A stretch of DNA of 64,000 bases from Magicicada septendecula (Eukaryota; Arthropoda; Insecta; Hemiptera; Cicadidae): NCBI GenBank assembly GCA_034769895.1, contig CM068367.1, forward strand, positions 85,241,654 to 85,305,653, given 5' to 3'. Numbering within the stretch: position 1 is the first letter of the stretch; each line of letters begins with the position of its first letter. The translations under genes were made by a program, and so were the position numbers. This document shows positions 38,201-49,300 of this stretch, in pieces. The notes under the pieces were generated by a model, which was not told the DNA's origin, ran no database searches, and saw nothing but the letters and a program-made list of their open reading frames with translations.

Positions 38201-40360
38201 GTTGCTATTTGGATGCGTACGTCATATCAGTTTGTCCTTATGAATGACGTACAGTAACAAATGAATTAGAAAGAAATGAAATAAGAATTCGCAACTACAG
38301 TATCTTTCACAAAACCTTTATTTGAAGGACGACACAAAATGTGTAGTTAACAATAAGTTTCAAATGAGTTTTACTATGAGTTTTAATTTATACAAAAGCT
38401 TTCAACCAAATTAGTTGTTAATATAAATCAAATTATAATAACCTAAAACTACGTACTGTATAATGAAAGAACAAGTGAAACTTACATTGTCTAAGGTTTG
38501 AAAAAGTCTGTAATTGAGACCTGCTTCTTTCCTCGCCGCTATATCCTTCCACTTACGTAAACATATGATGTCTGCTGGTGTTGCTTCTTCTTGCTGGCCA
38601 ATGTATTCCACTGCCGTCTCGATCGCCTTCAGGCCTTCGGAGTGGGTTTTACGATCGGAGGGTTCATCACCTTGTTCCTCTTCAATCGGCTGTTCATTTA
38701 ATACCATCGCTACAATATCTTCGTCTGCAATTTCTTCGATTTCGTCCTTTGCCAACCATTCTGTGATGTCTTCCAATGAAGCTTCCTTACATCTGGGAAC
38801 TTTTTCTAACAGCGATACAAGCGCAGTGTTATCAGTTGCATTTTCCACATCACATTGCTGTTCTACCTCTTCCCACTTATCACTGGCTCTGTGATCCAGC
38901 AAAATTTTCCACGATCGCACAAGTGTTAAAGATGGAATTTCATCCCATGCCTCGGACACCCATCTGATGACGTCAAGCATGTCTATTGACTGTAGTGCCG
39001 TCGCAACTTCTGTATTATCAATTGTCGCGATGATATAGCTTAGTAGCCTACGTCGATATTTCTTTTTCAAAGCTTGGAGCACTCCCTGATCCATTGGCTG
39101 ACATATAGATGTAACATTTGCAGGCAAGAACAAAGCTTTTATGTCTCCATCTTTTAATTAGTCATTTGCTGGATGCGAAGGAGCGTTATCCAAAACTAGG
39201 ATTGCTTGCCTTGTTAAATTGTTTTCAGCTAATTGTTTTTCAACTTGTGGCACAAATTCCTTTCCAAACCAATTTTTGAAAATTTTTCCATTCATCCACG
39301 CCTTTTTTTGATGGGTATAATGCAGGGGCAAAGAACTTAAATCTTTAAGATTTTTAAAAGCCCTAGGCTTGCAAGATTTTCCAATCAAGGTCAGTCTCAA
39401 CTTGTGGTTTCCGGTTGCGTTACTACAAGCTAAAACTGTAACGCGGTCCTTGCTCTTCTTGAACCCTGGTGTGGCCTTTTCCTGTTTAGACACTAGTGTT
39501 TTAGACGGCAACATACGGTAATTCAAACCCGTCTCATCACAGTTGTACACTTGTTCTCCAGAAATACCTTCCTTATCAAGCAGGTCAAAAAAGTGTTTTT
39601 TAAAGTCAGGGACAGCGTCCTTATTAGCAGACAATGCTTCACCACTAATCGTCATCTGACGAACACCAAAACGTTTCTTCCAGCGATCAAGCCACCCGTC
39701 ACTGGCAGTAAACTCACCATCGTCTCCTTCGATCTGTTTTTTAAACTGAATTGCTTTTTCTTGGAGCAAGGGGCCTGAAACCGTCAATCCTTTCCCCCTC
39801 ACATTTTCATACCACAGATATAAAGCCTCTTCAACTTCCACATGTTTTCCTTTTTGCATAGTTTTTCTAACTTTCACGCCACTGCCACTTGCTTGCTTAG
39901 AACACCATTTTTCAATCTCTGCGCGATTTCTTCGCCAATCACCCACAGTAGTTTTTCCAACTCCTAACTCCAGTGCAATTTTGTTTACCGACTCATCAGA
40001 ATCTATTCTTTTTATTGCTTGCAGTTTTTCTTCCAAAGTTACTACCACTTTCTTTCGTTTGTCACCCATATTTCACTTAAAAATAAAAGCCACCAACAAT
40101 ACTGTATACACACTTTATAACAAATTAACAATCCATGAACGACTGAACCGCACGGACTGACTTCTGGATACAGACTGACTGATGCACCTGTTACACACTC
40201 AAGTAGGAACACGAAACTTTCCTGTCACAACATGAATCAATTGGCGTACCGTATTGGTAACTGGTGATTCTCGCGTAAGCGCCTTCACCCGTGTGGCGGG
40301 ATTGCTCACATGACGTTTGGAGGCGCTAGTAATCAGATCGGAAATACTGCATACATACCG

Positions 40361-40397
<37 letters not shown>

Positions 40398-43300
40398 AGT
40401 AGCGGGTCGGGTCGGATAGGCCGGAGGTCGAATAGTCGGGAGTCGGATAGCCAAGAGTCTACTGTACTACTCAAAAATTAATGAACTTGGACTTGCAAGA
40501 CAGTGCCAATCTGGTTTCAGTAGAAAAGGTGGACGTTGGTTATGCTGCAGAAAGCTTAATGAAACAAATTAAATGCTCAGAAAAAGAGAAACTTGTTTTT
40601 AAAAATGAGTTCAAAAATCTCCTTACCACCATGATAGAAAAACTCGGAGAGAAAAGTCCTTTGAAATCACATTTAGCACGAGGCCTCACTGCCTTAGACC
40701 CTAAAATGATAATGCTCAAACCCAATTTGGCAATAAAAAGGATTGATGTTGTTCTAGAAAACCTGCACAGCCATAGAAGAATATGTGATAAAAGTGCTGA
40801 AAAGGCCAAACGACAGTTTTCTTTGCTAACTGAAGAAGCTAACGATTTCATTTCCAAAACATCTGATGACATGGGATTGGACGAATTTTACTACGGCCTT
40901 TTAGGAGAAGATAAGAAATATGAAGATCTCTGGTCTGTAATGAAGCTGTGTTTCATTTTATCCCATGGTAATGCATCAGTTGAATCTGGCTTTTCTGTCA
41001 ATAAGCATTTACTAGTTGAAAATTTTCTAGAAGAATCCCTTGTGTCCCAGAGAGTTATTTGTGATAGCATAAAGCATGTAGGTGGTTTGGGGAATGTGAC
41101 TATCAACAGAAGTATGCTTACCTCGGTCAGATCTTCAAGAAGAAGATATCAATCATATTTGGAAAAGAAAAAAGAAATGCAGTCAGAAGAGGAAAAAAGA
41201 AAATAGAGAAAAGGAAAATTGAATTACAGTTGAAAGAGTTGGAAGAAAAAAGAAAAAAGTTGAAACTTGAAAGAGAAATGGAGGATGTAGAAATTGGGGA
41301 AAAGAAAAAACTGCTGGAGAACATGAAGAGATCACACTAGTAAATTTTGAAGGAGTGCATATTTTTCTTTTTCATTCTCATCCTGTCGGACTGGTTCATT
41401 TTCAATTTTGAAAGCTATAGCTGATTATTATAATTATTTGTTACCATGTAAGTTGTTCTATTAATTAGTCCATTTTATCTTGTTCATATATTATTTTATT
41501 AAGTTCTAGTGAAAATACTCTCATTCTTACGTTACCTAAGTGTTACCTTTAGGTAATAATGGAAATATTTATTTTTAAAATGCCATCAATGTATTTGTAT
41601 TTTTCAATAAATAAATAATAAAAAATAAATAAAATAAAAGAGGAAGAAAAAAGAAAGTGGAGATAGAATTAGGCCAGCTATGGGGAAGGTGGAGGCTGGG
41701 TTTTCTTTTTTCTTCCTTGTAAAATATAATGCTCAAAGAATTAACGTACTATGCATTTTAGTGAGTCAGGGAAATTTCTGTAAGTGGGTCAGGGAAAGTC
41801 AGGGAAAATTAAAACAGAATTTCTGTGGACACCCTGTTATAATATGATTACAATTAGGCCTATTATCCAAGTTTACCTGTTAGTAAAATTTACCAGAAAC
41901 TTTTGTTTGTAACCTTTGTCAATTATCTGATTTAAGTCGTAATGTTCTACAGTTATTGTGTAAAATGTATGTTTCTAAATTATGATTGTTTGTTAATACC
42001 AGTAGGGAAGTGAAACATGGTAAAAATAACTTTTAATAATTACGTAGTGAACATCTCCTAATCTGTTTTAGTTATAGGTAATAAATATATTACTTTGCTA
42101 TATGTTGACTGCTGTAGGTATAAACAATTTATGTACCAATCTAATATCCAGTTGTTGATTACTGTTTGTTTAATTAATTAAAATATCATTACATTTAGTA
42201 ATTTAAATTATAATAAGTTTAAATTGTAGTAATTTAAATTGTAATTTAAGTTTTCTCATACTATAATTTGCTCATTTTCTTAAAGATAATTTGAAGATGT
42301 AAACAAGCTATCATAAGTCTTTACATATAAAATGATACATACATACGCACGCACACACTCACACACACCAACACGTTCACCCAAATATTTAATTGTTTCG
42401 AAATTTAATATATGAAATTTATATTAAACAGGTCCTGAAGATTACAATAAATATTGTCGAAACGTCGATGCAAAATAGCTAAAATTTGTATTATTGACCG
42501 ATCCTCACTAACCATCCACTAAAACATTTATCAAATATGTATACAAACTGAACACTGGTTCTCGTATTTGACTTTTTGAACGCTTTTGACTCTTGGAGTG
42601 AACGAAATGTTATCTTCCTAGGAACGAAATTGGAATAATACATGTGTCATTGCGTTTTTGTGTAACGTTATTATTAATGCATGCAGGATGGTTATTGTCA
42701 TAGTGAAATCCCTTGACTGTTAACGGCATGGGAAGGACATGCCTGTCATATTTGGAAATCACGTAGGTGTAAAATCTTGTCATTTAACTAAGAATAAGTT
42801 ACAGAATAATAACTAAATCATTAGTATCTTGATGGATTGTAATTTTGTATCATGTAAATATTAATTGTTAAGGCAGTTGCTCTTGTAGCTTCTGCTTCTC
42901 CTGAAGAAGACCACAAAGTGGTGAAGATTTAAATAAGGTTTATATAGCCCAGAGTTTGTATAGTTTTAAAGTTTACACAGCCCAAAAGACCTTTCAGGTC
43001 TGCCTTATTCTCTTCATGTGTGCACTAGCTATGACCACTTCTCCATTACCCATTGCTAACTTTATCTATACTATAAAACTTCCCTTCTCGCATATTTTCA
43101 TCAATATCTTTCATATGTCTCCACCATCACAGCTATTTTGTTCGGAATACAGTGAATTAGTTTAATATTGATCTATTCTTGTGCGTTTATGCCTCGAGGC
43201 TTATTTCTAATGATTACTGTTTTATCCCATGGTACATTCTTGTACTTAAGTTTACCCTCTTGACAAAAACCAAGACTTACGTCCATACAGTGGTATAACT

Positions 43301-46300
43301 AGGAGCTGCTCCTGGGGAGGGAACAAGACTGGCTTCTGAGGTAAATGGGACTATCTATAAATATTGTAATTCCTTTTATTTAGGCTATAGAATTATTTTC
43401 TAACCATATTTTAACACATGCAACTGGCTTAGAAATAGGCCTATGATAAGTGATTATTTGCTTAAATGTCTAATAGCTTTGGGGGGGGGGGGATTGATCC
43501 CCATACCACTACATCCATATGTAACTACCAGTCAGTTTACAGTGTCAAATACTGTAATTACTGTAATCATATTTTTCCATGACATTTCTTTGTTACACTG
43601 ATAAATTGTTAATGCTGTAGAATATTTTTTTAGTTTTGTAAATATAGTTCCAGCAAAGCTAAATATGGTAATCCAGAAATGTTTGTTTTTATTGGTGATG
43701 AAATAGGTAGGATTCAGATGGTGAACAGGTCTAGTGATGAAGTGTGTTTGTAAATATTTTACTCCCACATGTGTAAAATAAAATGTAAGTATATGGTGTA
43801 CATGGTAGTAGGAAAATAAAATTATAATAAACTACTGTTATGAGAACTTCGGCTTGCTGGGCTATATGCCATGGTCTGAGATTGTTTGGTGGGTGCAAAT
43901 GTTTTGGCCATGCCTTCAACAGCCTTCTCCGCTGAAGATGGTCGTCGAAGGCACGGCCAAAACATTTGCACCAAACAACCTTGGACCACAGCCTTACAGC
44001 CCAGCAAGCCGAAGTTCTCATAACATTGAAGCCGGCTGTGAAAGCCTCAGATATAAACTATTGTGTTGCCAACAACTTTGTAAACTACACACATCTTATT
44101 TATATTACACATCTTACTAAACATAACCAAAACATATTGTAACTGAGTTTATATTTTGGATATTTTTGTGAGTAATGCTTTCCATACTTTGACCATTGTA
44201 TTCCAATTTATTCACCACCTTAGAATTTTAATTTTGATAACTGCCAAACAATAAAGTAATTAACATTGTTATGGTAAATTTGTATGATCTCTTGCCTTTA
44301 GCAATACTAAAAAATGTAAGAAAAGTACCCATATTTGTTTACATGAGGTATGCTTTTTTTTTTGAAAATCATCAAACCCTTTTTTTAGTATTCATTTAGC
44401 CTTCCTGTTTAACAGTAATAACAAAGCTAATTTTTTTTTTTTTTTTTTTAGTACACTATAAAAAAATTTTGAAATCATATAAAACTGCGATAAAATTATG
44501 CCCTCAAACATAGCAGTCCTTCAGTCTTCGACTGGTTTGTACCCTCCCCGCATATACCCGTGGTGCGTGTGGTACTGAATATTATGGATAGCCAACCAAA
44601 TTAAATGTAAAATTTTAATTCTTTTAATTCAAGTAAGGTCTGAAAACAGGGAAAGTGGATGTTTTGGATGTAGTTTAGTATTATAAACATAATTATGAAA
44701 AGCTGTCGGGCTGTGGTCGATTGCTCAAAGTTCGGTCAATTCTTTCTTTTAAACGTTTTGGCCACCCACTTGAGGCCTTCTTCAGTAGCAATGTGTTCAA
44801 CAAAGGATGGCATCTATTAAAAATGCTTATACTACCGCTTAAGGTGCATTCAGTCTGCTTAACATAATTATGAAAAGCTATTGGGCTGTGGTCGATTGTT
44901 TAAAGTTTGGTTCATTCTTTCTTTTAAACGTTTTGGCCACACACTTGAGGGAAGTAGCAATGTGTTCAACAAAGGATGGCATCTATTAAAAATGCTTATA
45001 CTACTGCTTAAGGTGCATTCAGTCTGCTGTCCTTTGTTGAACGCATTGCTACTGAAGATGATCTCTGGTGGGTGGCTGAAATGTTTAGAAGAAAGAATGA
45101 ACCAAACTTTGAGCAGTTGACCACAGCCCAACAGCTCGGTAGTTTTAAATTTTCATAATGTTCACTCCAGACATGATAGCCTTCATTCTAAACATAATTT
45201 CTAATTATCACTACTGCTTGTATTTTTCTAGATGACGTGACATTATTGCCTTTGTTAGCCCATTTAATAACACCGTCACTGTATAGTATTATCACATATT
45301 AATACATATAGTAGGAACTTGCTTATAATGCTTTTTTTTAAATCTGGGTTAGCATTTTATGCATTACTATACTAACAGAAAATTGTTGGATACCTTCTCC
45401 ATCGATTAAATTCACGTTTGAGTAAAAAAAAAAAAGCGTCTCCTACATGAGCAAATGCGTTATACAATTTGATCCATGTATGTACTGAGAGCAGGGCGAG
45501 ATCCAAGTAACAAGAATGTACTTAATACTCAAAAGTTTTACGGATGATAGTAATTTGTTAATTATTAAGGTGTCGTTTAATATGACACAAAATTACCAGA
45601 TATTAAAATTCATAAAAAATCAGTTTCACTGTACAAAGTAAAAGTTAAAATAAACTGTGTTCAGGTACTCATTTTTGTGCAATGTGTAATACTTTCTTGT
45701 GTAAGTAGAATTTATTATTTCTACGGTTAGCTTTGTTTTGCTATTAATTTTACAGACATGTCTGAGCGTTTTGACCAAAGAGGAAGCTCTTTCGGCTATG
45801 GAAAGGGATGAAATCCAAGTGGAAGTCGATCATTCAGTATTACGATTCCTAGATCTTGCCCGTCAGATGGAGGCGTTTTTTCTTCAAAAACGGTTTCTGT
45901 TATCAGCATTGAAGCCTGAATTAGTTGTAAAAGAGGTATTTGTTTATTTATAAAATTCATAATATTGTCCTTTAGATATATTGTGTTAAGTAATTAGTAA
46001 AGTTTCTGTTGTCAGACCTTTACTAACTCTGATGTGTTCATTTTTACATCCCTCACCAACTTAAAATTATTTCACTTTACACGAATTTATTTTTTTTAGA
46101 ATAGATAGTATCTGGTGAATAAGGAGAGTGTTCAAAGACAGGAACTTGTTTATCAGACTGAAAAAGTAGTAGGCAGTGGAGACTACTTAGAGTTTGCTAT
46201 GAGGTGGCACACTTGTGCTGGTACCAAGCCATGTAGCAACCCTTGGGTACTCTTTATATCATGATAACATCCTCATTGTTGGAAAAAAAAACTATTCACT

Positions 46301-49300
46301 TTTTTTCATTATATATAATATAATGCATTTTCCAGGAAACCCAATAGTTATGTTAATGGTTAAGAATGTTAGATCAAATTCTGTCTCATTACTTCTGAGT
46401 CAGATTTTTTAGGATCCAATTTCACACAAACTATAAAATTGTACACTATATTATGTCATTTCATCTGACTGTTTGTCAGTATTAACCATAATCGCTGTGA
46501 TTCAAATATTGAGGTGTTGCGATTTTGTACAATTTGATTGGGTTTTACTGAATTTGTCATCAGATTTTTGATGTGCATGGGCAAACTGAATGCTTGTCAT
46601 TCTCCACTTCTTCTTGAACCATACTGAATCGTTTATGCTATTCTGTTGGCAATTTCTTCACATTATCTAAATTTCAAATTAATTTCTTACTTATTTTTAA
46701 AATGTGGACATGTTTCTGGCAAAACTGTGAGAGATATTCATGAAAAAAGTGTTGGCATGGGAAAATAATCTTGGTCCTTGTGGCAATCTTTGAGGTTAAA
46801 TGTCAGCCTTACTTATACACTCCAGAGCGATTCACATCACCGGCACTGTATAGGGCCATGTTTTTTTAATAGGCAGACCTCGTATTTCCTGTGATAATTT
46901 CACTAATAAATGTATATTATCTAGTAATGTAAGAGTTACTGAAGCAGTGGTATATTTAAATGTATGATATATACTGCATGCATGCACCTGTGTTACGATT
47001 TTTAGATGGTTTAACAGATTATTATATAGTACAATTTTTATATTCTTTTTTGACAGTTAATTATATTATTTCCAAAAAATTTATAAAATGCGCTTTTATG
47101 TGTCATTTAGCATTTATTTGGAAAATTTACTTATCCATAAAGTGCTGCCATTGACACCTGTGGCTAAACTCTGTTTTGAAACTAATTGAAGTAAAATTGT
47201 TATTACATAATAATTACTCAGTTTGTATTAATCAAAGAAAAAGTAATATACAATGCTATGCTGCAAAAAGTTGTTATAATGCTGTAAAAAATAATATATA
47301 ATGTTACATGTTGTAGGACATAAATGATCTGCGAATTGAACTGGTACGAAAGGAAGAGATGATAAAACGTCATTATGACAAAATAGCAATGTGGCAGACT
47401 CTTCTAGCAGAACTTGGTTGGGCCAAATCGCCCGCACAAGGGCCCACACCACCTTCAGGCATTCCAAATGGTGGGCAGGCTACTCCAACTACGCCACAGC
47501 CACCCGGCAACATGGTCAGTCCGTTACAGCAGCAAATGCAGCAACAACAGCAGCTGCAACAGCAACAGCAGCAGCAGATGCAACAGCATCAACAACAGAT
47601 GCACCAGCAAATGCAGCAGCAGATGCAGCAACAAGTAAGAAGTTATTGATGAAATAATACAGTTCATTGTGCATAATCTGAATTCCTCTTGTGAAAAATG
47701 CCCAGTAATCGGAACACTTACGTATACTGCTGTAGTATTTAATTATGTATTGGAATAGTCTTGGGTGTAATATTAACTGACAAACATACTATTTTACTGT
47801 GTAAGTACTTATTTGTAAGTTTATGTGATAATACTTATATGTTCCTGACTTTTACCTCCCTATGGTGGAGTCGGGGAACGATTGCATACACTAGCTTATT
47901 GATGTATGCAAGCGGCTAACAAGAGCAGGGACTGAACATCTTCCGGAATAAGGAGATCGCCTACACCAAGTGCCAATGGCCTGCTCAGAGGGCAGATGAG
48001 CGGTTCTAGTTAGGGCACTCTCTTGTCCTTGAGGTGAGAAATCACCTCAGAAGATGGACGAGCCACAAGGTACAGCATAGGATGGAGAAGACAAATAAAA
48101 ACCACTCCATTAAAGGTCTTTATTATGCCATTAAAGACATTCGTAGTATTAGTAGTTCAAGATAGATGGCTCTTTACTGAAACAAATTATTGGTGATGTA
48201 AGTTGTAATTCCTAAGAGAAGATGAAACGGAAAGTGCAGAGAAGATCAATGTGGAGAATTGCTACCGATCTGCGAATTGCTAACTAAAGAAGAAGAAGAC
48301 TTGTGTTATCAGGAGGGAAGACACAGGTTATCATTAAGATTATGCACATCACCTATTACTTTTGTACACACGATTTGTGAACTACAATAGTTCTGTAAGT
48401 CTTCTTCTTCACCTCAGGGTTTAGGGCTTACAGCCTGTTCTGTCTTCAGTAATGCCATCTACTTCTATGCATACATAAGTCTCTTCTTCTTGTAGAATTG
48501 ACTGTCAGTTTTTTATCAGACAATCCTCACTCATCCTCTCTACATGCTGTTTCCATTCCAGTGAGCACGGTCTAATCCTATAGTTGATACTGTATATCCC
48601 CAACTCGGTCCTTATATCTTCATTCCGTATTTGATCGTGGAGGGAACAACCTTTCACTCATCTAAGCAGCCTGTATATGCTAAGTATTTTGTTTCCACAG
48701 TGCCCACATAGAAGTGAGATGTGGGTGTGAGATTCATGTGGTTCAGACTGTCTACTTAGCTAAAGGTCGTACCCTTTACTAAGGAAGTTCATTACTATTC
48801 ACAGTCTTCGCTTCTGTAAATCACTGCCAAAGTGAGACTAACTAACCAAACCAACCTGCCTACAATATTTTTGTTATTATGGCTTTAAACTACAAACTTT
48901 TTGAAATTTGCCAAGATTTTTTGGGTGACACTAAAAAAGCATTTATTGCATTAAAAGGATTAGCAAAAAATCAAAAAAGTAATAGAAGCAAAATAATTTG
49001 TGAGCAAAAAAAGGATGTATTAGCATAAAATTTATTGGTTAATGTCAGTGCACATTTAATTAATTAATTTAATAATACTTCAAGGTAGTTCTAACATAAC
49101 ATTGTACTAAGTACTTAAACATCGGAGGCTTTTATTCATAGTATGCCAACAAGCTGTTTGGCTGTATTTTATATGATTACATCATGGCTCCATTTGTAAA
49201 GATATGCAACACATGCATAGAGATTTTATTATAGCTCCATATAGATTTTACTCTAAATGTTAATGAATGTTATAAATTATATTTGTGGGATAGCTTTTGT

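Larger units (their letters stand above)
38065..40464 (-). mobile_element. Tigger/pogo DNA transposon, nearly intact
   Basis: Terminal inverted repeats CAGTAGACTCTTAACTATCC (38065) and, inverted, CAGTAGACTCTTGGCTATCC (ending 40464) differ at only a few bases. TA is duplicated at 38063-38064 and 40465-40466, the target preference of Tc1/mariner/pogo elements. GTCGGATAG-type subterminal repeats lie at both ends. A pure T-run (40364-40396) lies inside the right end. It sits in the hAT-like transposase gene, so it is the youngest layer of the nest. Confidence 0.9.
36697..41340 (+). pseudogene. hAT-like transposase gene, interrupted by Tigger and two frameshifts
   Basis: Begins at ATG 36697. Residues 37-70 contain YCQVCLKSF and SHAKGPTHVK, a C2H2 finger of BED style. 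The frame runs to 37758, but coding similarity shifts frame in the T-rich stretch near 37640-37665 and continues to 38078 (KFTAVRWLENGR carries the RW motif of hAT proteins). The Tigger element with its TA duplication follows. Beyond it, 40481-41206 continues in the same frame as before the insertion, ending with SHGNASVESGFSVNKHLL, the hAT C-terminal dimerisation signature. A second slip in an A-run near 41195 hides a basic coiled-coil tail that ends at 41340. Known hAT features are the finger, the RW motif and the dimerisation block; the exact family is inferred. Confidence 0.75.
36342..41836 (+). mobile_element. hAT-like DNA transposon nested in the palindromic insertion
   Basis: The ends are CAGGGTGTCCACA (36342) and its inverse TGTGGACACCCTG ending at 41836; subterminal AAAGTCAGGGAAA repeats occur at both ends (36361-36420 and about 41765-41805). 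Flanks share TTATA (36337-36341 and 41837-41841); an 8-bp duplication matches only 5 of 8, so target-site length is uncertain. A single transposase-like gene runs on the + strand and is broken by a Tigger element and two frameshifts. Confidence 0.75.
35576..42527. mobile_element. Palindromic hammerhead-bearing (PLE-like) insertion in MED28 intron 1
   Basis: The left arm 35609-36100 and right arm 42019-42527 are inverted copies (about 490-510 bp, few differences), from ATGTTTTAGTGGATGG to TAAAAGTTATTTTTACC. TTATCAAATAT flanks the whole unit (35565-35575 and 42528-42538), a 11-12-bp target duplication. Each arm has a hammerhead core. Between the arms are a (GA)n-rich patch (36124-36270), short unique segments and the hAT-like insertion. 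No PLE reading frame was recognised, so the assignment to Penelope-type elements rests on the arrangement, duplication length and ribozyme motif shared with 11751-12776. Confidence 0.7.

Noticed and set aside
38514-38894. Plus-strand Ser-rich ORF
   Set aside because: Antisense of the Tigger transposase coding sequence.
44868-45131. Mirror ORFs on both strands starting MGCG
   Set aside because: Symmetry artefact of the direct and inverted repeats.
47359-47649. MED28 ending at the TGA after the poly-Q in exon 3
   Set aside because: A consensus GTAAGA donor precedes that stop, and the next exon restores the conserved LAYLEK tail, so the stop lies in the intron.
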